From positions 1-58,250 of the forward strand of contig CAILCX010000211.1 in assembly GCA_903832775.1 (NCBI GenBank): a DNA stretch of 58,250 nucleotides. Reading direction: 5' to 3'. The notes under the pieces are model-generated. The model did no database searches. It saw nothing but the letters and a program-made list of their open reading frames with translations, and was not told the origin of the DNA. Shown piece by piece: positions 42,592 to 51,912 of this stretch. A program made the translations under genes and the position numbers. Source of the stretch: an uncultured Methylobacter sp. (GTDB taxonomy: Bacteria > Pseudomonadota > Gammaproteobacteria > Methylococcales > Methylomonadaceae). Each line of letters begins with the position of its first letter. The first letter of the stretch is position 1.

Positions 42592-44301
42592 ATGCAGTCT
42601 ATAAAGATTTTTAGTTGTCTGTTTCTTATCTTGTTGGTTCATGCTGGCTTCGCTTGGCATCACAACCAATCCCAAGACGCGGGTCCTGATGTTCCTTCGG
42701 GTAAATTGCGAAGCATGTCTTTCGCGCCCTACCATGAGGGATTTAGCCCTAACGTTGGTAAGTTTCCTTTGCCGGAACATGTGGATGCCGATTTGGGTTC
42801 AGTGGCAGATAAAACCTATACCATTCGGACTTATTCGGTAGGTGGAGGCATGCAACCCACACCAGAATTTGCCCGAAAACATGGCGTAGAAATGATCATG
42901 GGCGGCTGGTTGGGCGATGGCCATGAAGAGAACAAAATTGAAATTGCTGCACTGATTCAAGCTGCCAATCAAAATCAAGATATTGTTAAACGGGTTATTG
43001 TCGGCAATGAGGTGATGCTGCGTAAGGATATGAATATCGACACTCTGATCGGTTACATCCGTCAGGTAAAACAAGCGATTAAACAACCGGTTACTTTTGC
43101 AGATGTTTGGTCAAGTTATATGCAATACCCGCAACTGTTTAACGAAGTCGATTTTATTACCATACATATCTTGCCTTATTGGGAAGACGAGCCAGTGGCA
43201 ATTGAACAGGCTGCTATCCATGTGGAAAAAATAGTCAAACAAATTGAGGACAAAGCGCACAGTATGGGTGTCAACAAACCTATTTTGATTGGCGAATCGG
43301 GTTGGCCTGCTGTCGGTCGGCAACGAGGAGCAGCTGTTCCCAGTGTAGTCAATGAAACCCGATTTATACGCGATTTGATCCAGGTCGCCAATCGCCACGG
43401 TTTCGATTACAACATTGTCGAAGCTTTTAATCAGCCATGGAAAAGTAATAACGAAGGTGTGGTAGGAGCCAATTGGGGCTTGCTGAACATTGACCGTGAG
43501 CCGGTGTTTCCGCTTACGGGCCCGGTTTTCGAAAATTCTGATTGGCAACTGGAACTGGTTTGGTCGATGATGGTTTTTTTACTTGCGGCAACCGTTTTCT
43601 TTAGGCAGCTAAAAACAATGTCATTCACAAAAATACTGGCTTTTTTGACCTTGGCGCAACTCTTCAGTATTTGCCTGATAACAATGACTGACTTGTTATG
43701 GCATACCAGTTACAGCGTGTGGCAACAAATCTATTGCGTACTGATGGTGGTGGGCAATGTACTATTGTCGATCTTGTTGCTGCAACGTTATAGCGATCTT
43801 TTCAATAACAGGCCAACTGCTGAAAACCGGGCTAGAGTTTTACGCACCGGCTACCTGTTTTTTGCTGGCTTAGCCGTTTTAAAAACTTACCATCTTGCCT
43901 TCGACGCGCGCTATCTTAGTTTCGAGAGTCAACAATTCGCAATACCGGTCTTAGGCATTCTGGGTTTCATGCTTTATTCGGTTTTGGGTCAAGTACGCCT
44001 GAACCTGCAAACCCTGAAATTAACTGAAATTACCGGCTTCAATATGCAGAGTAACTGGGAGTGCTATTTTGCTTACCTTTTAACTTTTGGCATACCAGCG
44101 GTTGTGATAGGTGAATGCTATATTTTTATGAGTGGCTACGACTTTAAACAGGCTCACGCTGAGTTATTGCAAGGCATACCGGTAGCGATGGGCTATAGTT
44201 TGCAAAACCAGCAATTAGTAAGCTGGTTGTTTTGTATTTTGATTCTGGCAATACCTTTTTGGCATCGTACATCCGAGAAGTTGGTTTCAGCGCATTATTA
44301 A
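42592..44301 (+). CDS. Membrane-anchored GH17-type beta-glucan hydrolase/transglycosylase
   Basis: 569 residues: a signal peptide or N-terminal anchor, a glycoside hydrolase family 17-like domain (about residues 40-310) and about seven membrane helices in the C-terminal half. Catalytic residues are visible: the acid/base Glu in IVGNEVMLR and the nucleophile Glu in LIGESGWPAVG. FAPYHEG and RTYSVGG fit the family. Such proteins remodel or process beta-1,3-glucans, as in the NdvB-linked proteins of pseudomonads. No synthase gene is adjacent, so the polymer is unknown. Confidence 0.82.
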   Translation: MQSIKIFSCLFLILLVHAGFAWHHNQSQDAGPDVPSGKLRSMSFAPYHEGFSPNVGKFPLPEHVDADLGSVADKTYTIRTYSVGGGMQPTPEFARKHGVEMIMGGWLGDGHEENKIEIAALIQAANQNQDIVKRVIVGNEVMLRKDMNIDTLIGYIRQVKQAIKQPVTFADVWSSYMQYPQLFNEVDFITIHILPYWEDEPVAIEQAAIHVEKIVKQIEDKAHSMGVNKPILIGESGWPAVGRQRGAAVPSVVNETRFIRDLIQVANRHGFDYNIVEAFNQPWKSNNEGVVGANWGLLNIDREPVFPLTGPVFENSDWQLELVWSMMVFLLAATVFFRQLKTMSFTKILAFLTLAQLFSICLITMTDLLWHTSYSVWQQIYCVLMVVGNVLLSILLLQRYSDLFNNRPTAENRARVLRTGYLFFAGLAVLKTYHLAFDARYLSFESQQFAIPVLGILGFMLYSVLGQVRLNLQTLKLTEITGFNMQSNWECYFAYLLTFGIPAVVIGECYIFMSGYDFKQAHAELLQGIPVAMGYSLQNQQLVSWLFCILILAIPFWHRTSEKLVSAHY

Positions 44302-44360
44302 CTAAAGACCAGATAAGAGTGATCAGGGAGCGCGCAATCATCGTACATTCTTAGAGATTT

Positions 44361-45965
44361 TTACGCGCCTTTCTTAATGGAAAAAAAACTTAATTTCCCT
44401 AGATTTCTTTTAACAACGACACGAACCGGCAGCGTAAATGTTATGGTCACTTTTAAGCCGCCAAATTCGGATTCGCCTAAGGCAAGTTCGGCTTCATGGA
44501 TGCTCGCAATGCGTTGCACAATCGAAAAGCCAAGGCCGGTGCCCTGGGCTTTGTTCGCAGTTTCAACACAGCGATGAAAGCGTTTTAACGAGTTTTCGTA
44601 TTGATCCGGCGCAATTCCTGGACCCGAATCTTCGACGCATAACTGCAAGTGGTATTCCGTTCCGGTCAAGCTAACCTTTACCATGCCTTGAGCCGGCGTA
44701 TATTTGATCGCATTGTCGATAATATTTCTGGCCAGAATATTGATCAGCAGAATATTTGCCACAATGGGCACGGCATTGGTTTCTTCATAATCGATCTGAA
44801 TTTTCTTTTTATGTGCCAAAGGATCCAGTTCGGCAATGATGCGCATAACTTCACGACTGAGCGACATGGTTTCTTTGGTAATAAATTCAGTGCCCGATTC
44901 AATACGTGAGAAAGTCAGTAATTGCTGCACCATGTAGGTCATGCGGTTGACACCCTGCTCAATGCGTTTCAGCGCTTGATGGCGAACCGTTTCATCGCGG
45001 GTACGCATGGCAACTTGAGCTTGAGTGAGCAATCCGGCCAGAGGTGTTCTTAATTCATGCGAGGCATCGGCGGTAAATTGGCGCTCATGTTCAAAGGCTT
45101 GCTCAAGCTGGGCAAACAAATTATTTATTTCATTAACCACCGGGATGATTTCCGTGGGCAATTTTTTACTGGATAGCGGTTTGAGATAACTGGCCTCGCG
45201 CCTCGATAAGGCAATTTCAAGTCGGTTCAAAGGATTTAAAGCATGCCCGACAATAATCCAGATTACGATACCTAAAATCGGCAGGCCAACCAGAAATTGC
45301 ATTACCAATTGCGCCGAAATTTCGTCGGTTAATTCGGCCCGAATCTCTTCCTTTTGGCCGACATGAATAATATATTCGCCGTTGGAGCTGGAAATACTGA
45401 ATACATGCCAAAGATGGCCATCGATATCGGTTTCAGTAAAACCGTGATTTGCGGAAGAAAAAGCAAAGGGGGGGGCACTTTCGGAGCGAAGTAGTAAACC
45501 GTCGGTTTTAGACCACAGTTGGAAAGCGACTTTTCTTTCATATTTATGACCTAAAGCACTGGCTTCAAGCAGTCCGTCAAAAACATCCCATAATTGATCA
45601 TCGATTTTTTTCTTACTAAAACTATGCACGGCAAATTCAGGTGAGTTTTCCGACCGCAGCAATAAGCCGTCGCCTTCTTTAGCCCAAAGCTGAAAGGTAC
45701 TCTGGTTTTTATTTTTTCGTCCAGAATAGGGGTGCAAGCGCTCATCTGTTTGGGTTTGCGCCCAATGTTTTGACAATGAACCCTCTCTCACCAGACTTTC
45801 AACAAAAACATGTAGCACTTTGGCCGATTGCGCCAATTCCGCATCAAACAGACTGGCTACTTCGTCCCGGGTGACTTTGTAACTCATATAAGCCGTCACT
45901 CCCCAAATCAACATCGATGCGGAAAGCAGACCAATCAATAGCAGTTGGCGCAGGGAATAGTTCAT
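44361..45965 (-). CDS. Sensor histidine kinase, QseC-like, with duplicated sensor segment
   Basis: 534 residues: N-terminal membrane helix (about 8-28), periplasmic sensor, second helix (about 222-240), HAMP-like linker and kinase core. The H-box is TADASHELRTPLAGL with His303; N-box NIIDNAIKYTP, G1 DSGPGIAP and G2 GTGLGFSIVQRI follow. The periplasmic region contains two similar blocks 58 residues apart: residues 90-129 (TFQLWAKEGDGLLLRSENSP ... LWDVF) and 148-189 (FQLWSKTDGLLLRSESAPPF ... LWHVF). Related 2CSK_N sensors have one such block. The ATG overlaps the regulator stop by one base. The signal is unknown. Confidence 0.9.
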   Translation of the reverse strand: MNYSLRQLLLIGLLSASMLIWGVTAYMSYKVTRDEVASLFDAELAQSAKVLHVFVESLVREGSLSKHWAQTQTDERLHPYSGRKNKNQSTFQLWAKEGDGLLLRSENSPEFAVHSFSKKKIDDQLWDVFDGLLEASALGHKYERKVAFQLWSKTDGLLLRSESAPPFAFSSANHGFTETDIDGHLWHVFSISSSNGEYIIHVGQKEEIRAELTDEISAQLVMQFLVGLPILGIVIWIIVGHALNPLNRLEIALSRREASYLKPLSSKKLPTEIIPVVNEINNLFAQLEQAFEHERQFTADASHELRTPLAGLLTQAQVAMRTRDETVRHQALKRIEQGVNRMTYMVQQLLTFSRIESGTEFITKETMSLSREVMRIIAELDPLAHKKKIQIDYEETNAVPIVANILLINILARNIIDNAIKYTPAQGMVKVSLTGTEYHLQLCVEDSGPGIAPDQYENSLKRFHRCVETANKAQGTGLGFSIVQRIASIHEAELALGESEFGGLKVTITFTLPVRVVVKRNLGKLSFFSIKKGA

Positions 45966-46624
45966 TAATCTTCATCAATAATGTAACCCACGCCTCTAAC
46001 GGTGCGGATAATGGATGGGTCGAGTTTTTTTCGCAGATGATGGATATGAACCTCGACAGTATTACTTTCCACATCAGAATCCCAGGAGTACAGACTTTCT
46101 TCGAGGCGGGCGCGAGAAATGACCTTGCCGATGTTGCCCATCAAGAAACTCAGTATCTCAAATTCCTTTTGCGACAGATCAATCTTTTCGTCGTTCCAGG
46201 TTACCTGATGCGAGGCGGGATCTAAAACAATGCCTTTATACTCAATGTTGGGTACGCTACGTCCTTCGTTTCTTCTGGCTAAAGCCCTTAAGCGCGCGCA
46301 AACCTCATCCAGTTCAAACGGTTTAATCACAAAATCGTCGGCGCCGCTATCCAAGCCCATGACGCGATCCGGCACGGTATCCTTGGCTGTCAAAACCATT
46401 ACCGGCGTTTCATCTTTGCGCCCACGCAAGGCCTTTAAAATATCCAGTCCTTCCATGTCAGGCAAGTTAAGATCCAGAACGATCAGCTCATAGCTGTTAA
46501 TTTTCAAAGCTTCGTCGGCAAGTCGGCCGTTGGTTAGCCAGTCAACGGCATAGCCTTCCATTTTTAAACCTTCGGCCAGTCCTTCACCCAATATTTCGTC
46601 GTCTTCAACCAATAATAGTCGCAT
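45965..46624 (-). CDS. OmpR-family response regulator, QseB/PmrA-like
   Basis: 219-residue regulator paired with the kinase downstream. Receiver domain: acidic pocket LLVEDDEILGEGL, phospho-Asp51 in LIVLDLNLPD, VLTAKD and the KPFEL lysine motif. The C-terminal winged-helix DNA-binding domain (about residues 125-219) ends with TVEVHIHHLRKKLDPSIIRTV and RGVGYII. A good ribosome-binding site (GGAG) precedes the ATG. It is the first gene of a two-gene operon. Upstream (46625-46856) lies the divergent hemW leader. Confidence 0.93.
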   Translation of the reverse strand: MRLLLVEDDEILGEGLAEGLKMEGYAVDWLTNGRLADEALKINSYELIVLDLNLPDMEGLDILKALRGRKDETPVMVLTAKDTVPDRVMGLDSGADDFVIKPFELDEVCARLRALARRNEGRSVPNIEYKGIVLDPASHQVTWNDEKIDLSQKEFEILSFLMGNIGKVISRARLEESLYSWDSDVESNTVEVHIHHLRKKLDPSIIRTVRGVGYIIDED

Positions 46625-46773
46625 AAGTCTCCTTTTTTAATAGTTAGGTTGGCTTTTTAGTTTTAATCATAAACCAACAATGAGCCCCAAAAAAAGATTT
46701 GATGTGACTCGTAAATGAACGCTGCCTATGTCGTTTTAGGTTTTTGAGCTAGACCGCCCATTCATGGATTTAT

Positions 46774-46838
46774 ATTTTAAATAGCTTGATGATCTTTAGG
46801 TTAAACACTCCTGTGTTAAACTGATAGCTATTTTAAAT
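46774..46838 (+). promoter_or_regulatory. Nested inverted repeats in the hemW leader
   Basis: ATTTTAAATAGCT (46774-46786) and AGCTATTTTAAAT (46826-46838) form a near-perfect long-range inverted repeat just upstream of hemW (TTG 46857). Inside is a smaller hairpin AACAC / GTGTT (about 46805-46817). Function unknown; it may be a leader structure. Confidence 0.35.
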
Positions 46839-46856
46839 CATATAGCAAAAAATCTC

Positions 46857-47987
46857 TTGCCGCCGCTTAGTCTCTATATTCATATTCCCTGGTGCATTAA
46901 AAAATGTCCTTATTGCGATTTTAATTCGCACGCAGTAAAAGCAGATATGCCCGAAGCAGCCTATATAACTGCATTGCTTGATGATTTGGCCTTTGATATG
47001 CAGCGCTATAATATCACTAGGCCGATTCATAGTATTTTTATTGGTGGCGGTACACCTAGTTTGTTTTCACCTGAAGCGCTTAACCGATTGTTACGTGGCA
47101 TAGAGCAACAGCTAACGCTTGAAAAAGAGATTGAAATAACGCTGGAAGCCAATCCAGGAACCTTTGAAAGTCATAAGTTTGCCGAATTCAGGGCGCTGGG
47201 TATCAATCGTTTATCGATTGGAATTCAGAGTTTTAATGATGTTATATTAAAAAAACTGGGTCGTGTGCATTCGGCGCAGGAAGCCCTTCAGGCCGCCGAA
47301 ATTGCTCATCGGTCAGGCTTTGACAATTTTAATCTCGATTTGATGTTTGGCTTGCCGGGCGCTGATGCAGATAGTAGCAGAATCGATGTGGAAACGGCGA
47401 TCAGCCTAAAGCCCAGTCATATTTCGTTTTATCAGTTAACACTGGAACCCAATACTTGGTTCCATAAATTTCCGCCCAAACTGCCAGATGATGAAATCAT
47501 TTTTAGCACGCAAAAAGAGTGTCAAAAAATATTGGCCGAGCAGGGTTACCAGCAATATGAAGTTTCTGCTTATAGCAAACATGGCTTGCAATGTCGGCAT
47601 AATGTTAATTATTGGCAGTTTGGCGATTATTTGGGCATCGGTGCGGGCGCTCATGGGAAAATAACCCAACATTTACCGCAAGAAATTGTTCGTAGCATAA
47701 AGCCTAAAAGCCCTGAACAGTATTTAAGTAATGCTCAGAATGGAGGTGTTGAGGTTATTCCGACGACTGAGCTGCCTTTGGAGTTTATCATGAATCATTT
47801 GCGCCTGAAGCAGGGCTTTACGATGGAAATCTATCAAGCTGCTACAGGGATGAGCTCTGCCACGCTGGAGCCGGCTTTATCGGATTGCGTCAAACAAAAC
47901 TTGCTTATTCGACAACATAATCACTATTATTGTTCAGAACAAGGCTGGAATTTTCTGGATAATATTTTGGAAAAATTTATTTCTTAA
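46857..47987 (+). CDS. hemW: HemW heme chaperone (radical SAM, formerly HemN-like)
   Basis: Radical-SAM-family protein thought to deliver heme to respiratory enzymes. 376 residues, the HemW size rather than the ~457 of HemN. The cluster-binding motif CIKKCPYC (CxxxCxxC) lies at residues ~13-20; SAM-binding GGGTPS follows. C-terminal RHNVNYWQFGDYLGIGAGAHG is the family mark. The start is a TTG at 46857, directly after nested inverted repeats; no suitable ATG exists nearby because the conserved N-terminus LYIHIPWC begins within a few residues. Confidence 0.93.
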   Translation: MPPLSLYIHIPWCIKKCPYCDFNSHAVKADMPEAAYITALLDDLAFDMQRYNITRPIHSIFIGGGTPSLFSPEALNRLLRGIEQQLTLEKEIEITLEANPGTFESHKFAEFRALGINRLSIGIQSFNDVILKKLGRVHSAQEALQAAEIAHRSGFDNFNLDLMFGLPGADADSSRIDVETAISLKPSHISFYQLTLEPNTWFHKFPPKLPDDEIIFSTQKECQKILAEQGYQQYEVSAYSKHGLQCRHNVNYWQFGDYLGIGAGAHGKITQHLPQEIVRSIKPKSPEQYLSNAQNGGVEVIPTTELPLEFIMNHLRLKQGFTMEIYQAATGMSSATLEPALSDCVKQNLLIRQHNHYYCSEQGWNFLDNILEKFIS

Positions 47988-48017
47988 TTCTCGTAAACTC
48001 ATAACCACTTCATTATC

Positions 48018-48674
48018 ATGCTAGATTATCAAAAAGACTTTATTTCCTATGCGCTGGATTGCGGTGTGCTTAAATTCGGTGAATTCGAATTAAAATCAGG
48101 TCGCATCAGCCCCTATTTTTTTAATACCGGTTTGTTTAATACCGGCGCGCAACTGGGTAAACTGGGACAGTTTTATGCAAAAGCCTTGATTCAATCGGGG
48201 ATTAACCCAGATATTCTTTATGGCCCGGCTTATAAAGGAATCCCGCTAGTCAGTGCCACATCAATTGCTTATGCCCAGATAACCGGCACAGATATTCCTT
48301 TTGCCTTTAATCGGAAAGAAGCAAAAGATCATGGTGAGGGCGGAAGTTTGGTCGGTGCATCACTTGAAGGAAAGGTATTAATACTTGATGACGTAATAAC
48401 TGCCGGTACTTCAGTCAGGGAATCCGTAGATATTATAAAAAATGCAAAGGCAATTCCTGCAGGCGTATTAATTGCACTGGATCGGCAGGAAAAAGGTCAA
48501 AATGAGGTTTCTGCGATTACAGAAGTTGAAGCGGAATTTACAATGCCGGTCATTGCAATTATTACTTTGACAGATATTATTGAGTATCTATTGGCTGATG
48601 TTAGTATTACGAGTTCCCTTGCAAGATCGCCAATTGATGGGATAAGAGCCTATCAAAATCTATATGGTATTTGA
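48018..48674 (+). CDS. pyrE: Orotate phosphoribosyltransferase
   Basis: Converts orotate and PRPP to orotidine 5'-phosphate in pyrimidine synthesis. 218 residues, near the usual 213. The PRPP loop is [18 protein letters not shown], preceded by [18 protein letters not shown] and [13 protein letters not shown], the flexible catalytic loop. The ATG at 48018 has no strong ribosome-binding site. It stands 30 bases downstream of hemW and could share its transcript. Confidence 0.96.
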   Translation: MLDYQKDFISYALDCGVLKFGEFELKSGRISPYFFNTGLFNTGAQLGKLGQFYAKALIQSGINPDILYGPAYKGIPLVSATSIAYAQITGTDIPFAFNRKEAKDHGEGGSLVGASLEGKVLILDDVITAGTSVRESVDIIKNAKAIPAGVLIALDRQEKGQNEVSAITEVEAEFTMPVIAIITLTDIIEYLLADVSITSSLARSPIDGIRAYQNLYGI

Positions 48675-48838
48675 CAGGCAGACGATATAGGTTAAAAAAT
48701 AAAAATGTTAAGCTAACAGAACTTAATATATAGACTACAATTAGCCCAAATATTACAGTCGACGACTGCATTCAGGATGATGGTGTTGCAGGAGCAATCG
48801 AGCGGTGTGCCGACATTTCAATTAACTGATAAAATCCT

Positions 48839-48863
48839 CGTTCCCATGCTTTGCATGTGAACG
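48839..48863. repeat. Palindromic repeat (CGTTCCCATGC...GCATGTGAACG)
   Basis: Arms CGTTCCCATGC (48839-48849) and GCATGTGAACG (48853-48863), one mismatch, three-base loop. It resembles a dispersed palindrome type (GTTCCCA...TGGGAACG) common in environmental proteobacteria (by recall). It sits directly upstream of the dynamin-like gene. Confidence 0.65.
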
Positions 48864-48878
48864 CAATAAGGGCGTAGC

Positions 48879-50807
48879 ATGAGGAATATGGAATTTAAAC
48901 AGCAAATGCACGAATATTCGCAATGGCGTGCAAAACTGGTTCAGTCTATAGAAATATATCACCAGTGGCGTAGTCGTTATGGTATGAAGGATACCAATAG
49001 TAGTAATACTATTTTAAATATTCTTAATGGTTTGCAATCTGACCGAATTACGTTGGCATTTGTTGCTGAATTTTCTCGCGGTAAAACCGAGTTGATTAAT
49101 GCTCTGTTTTTTGCAGAAACTGGCGTCAGATTACTCCCGTCGTCACCCGGGAGAACCACCATGTCTCCCACAGAGCTTTTTCATGATGAAAAAGGCGGCA
49201 GTTATATACGATTACTGAATATTGAAAGTCGCCTTGAAGATATTTCATTGGCTGAATTCAAAAAAAATCCCGAACGCTGGACACAGATTGATCTTCAATG
49301 CGAATCACCAACGCAAATGCAGGAAGCATTTAAAGAATTGGTTTCGACCAAAATGGTTGACCGTGAACTTGCCGACAAACTGGGTCTTTGGAATGAGCGT
49401 GAAGCAGCGGAACAAGGGATTATAAATCCAGAAAAAGTAGAAATTCCTTGTTGGCGTCATGCCTTAATCAGTTTCCCCCACCCCTTGTTAAAAGAAGGCT
49501 TGTCAATACTGGATACGCCGGGATTAAATGCGCTGGGAACTGAGCCAGAACTTACTTTAAGCATGCTGCCTAGTGCTCAGGCCATTATTTTTGTACTGGC
49601 TGCAGATACTGGCGTTACCAAAAGCGACCTGGAAATGTGGCACAATCATGTTTGTCATAATCGCGGCGGTAGCAAGCAGGGCTTAGCTGTTGTGATGAAT
49701 AAAATCGATGCGATGTGGGATGACCTGGCTGATGAAAATGGTTATGAAAATTCCATACATTCGCAAATAAAATTGTCAGCAGCTACTCTGAAAGTTAATG
49801 AAGATGTTATTTTTCCTGTCTCCGCCAAACAGGCACTGCTTGCTAAAGTTAAAGGTGATGCCTTACTGCTTGAAAAAAGTCGATTAAATGTCCTGGAAAA
49901 TTATCTTGCCAATGATATTTTAAAACAACGAAAATCTATGCTATTGGCAACAATTAATAGAGATATGGGGTTTTTGGTTAGTGAGTCGTCCAATTTAATT
50001 AATAATTCGCTTGCGAATGCGGTTGCACAGCTTGAAGAGTTCAAAAAAATTGATTTCCAAAATCGGGATATGACCGGCAAATTAATGGCCGAGACTCGAG
50101 ATCGGCAAACTGTTTACATGGCCAACGTTGAAAACTTTCAGGCTAGCCGCAAAGTTTTTGCCTTACAAGCTCAGGCTTTGATTGATTCGTTAGCCAAAGA
50201 AAAAATGGATCACATCATCAAGACCACCAAGCATGATATGGCAAAGGCACTGACAACTTATGGCATGAAACAAAATATGCGCAAATTGTTTGATGACTTG
50301 AGAGACCTGTTACAGGATTCAGTTGATATTACAAATGAAACACGGCGATTGGTTAAGGTTATACACAAGAAATTTAAAGATGAACACGGCTTTAAAGAAA
50401 TAGAGCCTCAGCTTTTTTCGATAAAACAATATCAAATTGAGCTGGAACAGATATTTGAGGAAGGTGAAGCCTTTCGTTCAAGCGCCAAAACTACCATGTC
50501 GGAACAAAGTATCGTCATTAATAAGTTGTATAGTACTCTGATCGCTAAAGCTCGGAATATCCTCAGGCAGGCTCATGCCGATGCGATAACCTGGAGTAAC
50601 AGCGTTCTGACGCCTTTAATGCATCAAATTAAAGACCATAAAAAACAAATTGAAGGTCGCTTGCAAATGCTCAGAAAGATTAATGAATCAAAAGGCACTC
50701 TTATTGAAAATATTGCCAGCCTCGAAGCCGAACTGGAGCCATTAAAGCTGCAACGTGATGAATTATCTGCCATTATTGGTGATATGCAGCTAGAAGTCGG
50801 TAGTTAA
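48879..50807 (+). CDS. Dynamin-like GTPase
   Basis: 642-residue bacterial dynamin-family protein, probably acting on membranes. The GTPase domain spans about residues 55-350: P-loop AEFSRGKT (63-70), in which the usual first Gly is Ala; G2 in RTTMSPTE; G3 DTPGLNALG; G4 MNKIDAMWD; and PVSAK. It continues as a long helical stalk (about 370-640) with coiled coils near the end (ESKGTLIENIASLEAELEPL). There is no membrane helix. The start ATG 48879 has GGG 7 bases upstream. It stands alone between pyrE and a convergent HDOD gene. Confidence 0.85.
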   Translation: MRNMEFKQQMHEYSQWRAKLVQSIEIYHQWRSRYGMKDTNSSNTILNILNGLQSDRITLAFVAEFSRGKTELINALFFAETGVRLLPSSPGRTTMSPTELFHDEKGGSYIRLLNIESRLEDISLAEFKKNPERWTQIDLQCESPTQMQEAFKELVSTKMVDRELADKLGLWNEREAAEQGIINPEKVEIPCWRHALISFPHPLLKEGLSILDTPGLNALGTEPELTLSMLPSAQAIIFVLAADTGVTKSDLEMWHNHVCHNRGGSKQGLAVVMNKIDAMWDDLADENGYENSIHSQIKLSAATLKVNEDVIFPVSAKQALLAKVKGDALLLEKSRLNVLENYLANDILKQRKSMLLATINRDMGFLVSESSNLINNSLANAVAQLEEFKKIDFQNRDMTGKLMAETRDRQTVYMANVENFQASRKVFALQAQALIDSLAKEKMDHIIKTTKHDMAKALTTYGMKQNMRKLFDDLRDLLQDSVDITNETRRLVKVIHKKFKDEHGFKEIEPQLFSIKQYQIELEQIFEEGEAFRSSAKTTMSEQSIVINKLYSTLIAKARNILRQAHADAITWSNSVLTPLMHQIKDHKKQIEGRLQMLRKINESKGTLIENIASLEAELEPLKLQRDELSAIIGDMQLEVGS

Positions 50808-50910
50808 ATTTTCTTTGATTTACCTTTTTAACTAAGTTAATTTTTTAAACAAGATTGGAATAAAAATACGCTGATAAAGCAATAAACTGTTAACTGGCGG
50901 TGATCTTTTC

Positions 50911-51759
50911 TCAGGTGTTAATGAAAGATTGCGCCTCTGTTCTGATTGATTCCAAATCCCCTAGAGCTTCACACAAGGCTGACAGATTAAGTCCAAAGTG
51001 GTTGGCAATAGGGGAAGGCAATTCTTCCAATATTGGATTGCCGCCATCACCAAACTTTAGTTGCTTGCTTATTTGATTCGCTGCAAAAACGCAGTCTCTC
51101 AATACGTTGTCACTGGCTTCTAGCGTATGATGTTCGGCGATTGCATCAATTAACAGATCAGAAAGCTCCCATCTTTCAGCCAGCATTTTTCCTGCCTGGG
51201 CATGATTAAGGCCAATAAATTCGAGTTCGGTTTGGTGTAAGGGCAGATGTAGTTCTTTGCTTTTTTCCAGGGCGAGTTTAAATTCAGCAGGCATAAACTC
51301 AGCGAACACCACTTTCCCAAAATCGTGCAATAACCCGGCAACAAAACAATCACTGCATTGTGTTGACTTTAAGCCAATGCGTTCAGCCAGTATTTTACTG
51401 ATGGCAGCCGTGGTTAAGGAATGTAATAAAAAATTGGACGTATTGAAATTAGCTTTGTTGTTTGGATTCAGCATGCCCATGGCGGCAACGCCCAAGGCAA
51501 TATTCTTTATGGTATTCATGCCTATATGAACGACCGCTCGTTGTACCGACGTAATTTTTTGCGGCAGACCGTAGAACGATGAATTAATGGCTTTAAGGAT
51601 TTTAACGGTCATAACTGGGTCGCACTCGATAACCCGGACAATATCTTTTGCCGAGGCATTAATGTCCGACGTTAATTGCACCACCTGTTGCACACTTTTA
51701 GGAAAAGCGGGCATTTTTTCAACCAGTGCTATCAGTTTTTCGTTTTTTAAATTAGTCAT
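50911..51759 (-). CDS. HDOD domain protein
   Basis: 282-residue signalling protein with a single HDOD domain (about residues 10-210), an HD-like fold in proteins linked to two-component and c-di-GMP signalling. VKILKAINSSFYG and IGMNTIKNIALG lie in the N-terminal part. HD-like histidines are retained in GLLHDFGKVVF and AIAEHHTLE, so residual hydrolase activity cannot be excluded. No receiver or GGDEF/EAL domain is attached. It lies downstream of polA, from which a hairpin separates it. Confidence 0.88.
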   Translation of the reverse strand: MTNLKNEKLIALVEKMPAFPKSVQQVVQLTSDINASAKDIVRVIECDPVMTVKILKAINSSFYGLPQKITSVQRAVVHIGMNTIKNIALGVAAMGMLNPNNKANFNTSNFLLHSLTTAAISKILAERIGLKSTQCSDCFVAGLLHDFGKVVFAEFMPAEFKLALEKSKELHLPLHQTELEFIGLNHAQAGKMLAERWELSDLLIDAIAEHHTLEASDNVLRDCVFAANQISKQLKFGDGGNPILEELPSPIANHFGLNLSALCEALGDLESIRTEAQSFINT

Positions 51760-51812
51760 ATAAGAACTGTTATTTAGATGATTTAAAAGCTATAAAGCCA
51801 TTATTTAAAAAT

Positions 51813-51891
51813 AAAAGACTAAGAGCGAAAGACAAAAAGATTAAGGTTGTCATGTGTTATTTCGTCTTTAATCTTTCACCTGCTTTTAGTC
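51813..51891 (-). terminator. Hairpin downstream of polA
   Basis: Nested inverted repeats: GACTAA (51817-51822) with TTAGTC (51886-51891) and AAAGATTAA (51836-51844) with TTAATCTTT (51868-51876). On the minus strand a T-rich run (TTTTATTTTT) follows, so it fits a terminator for polA. It shares words (GAAAGAC, GATTAA) with the phoU hairpin at 5125. Confidence 0.6.
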
Positions 51892-51912
51892 AAAAACGTG
51901 TGTTTAAAAATA

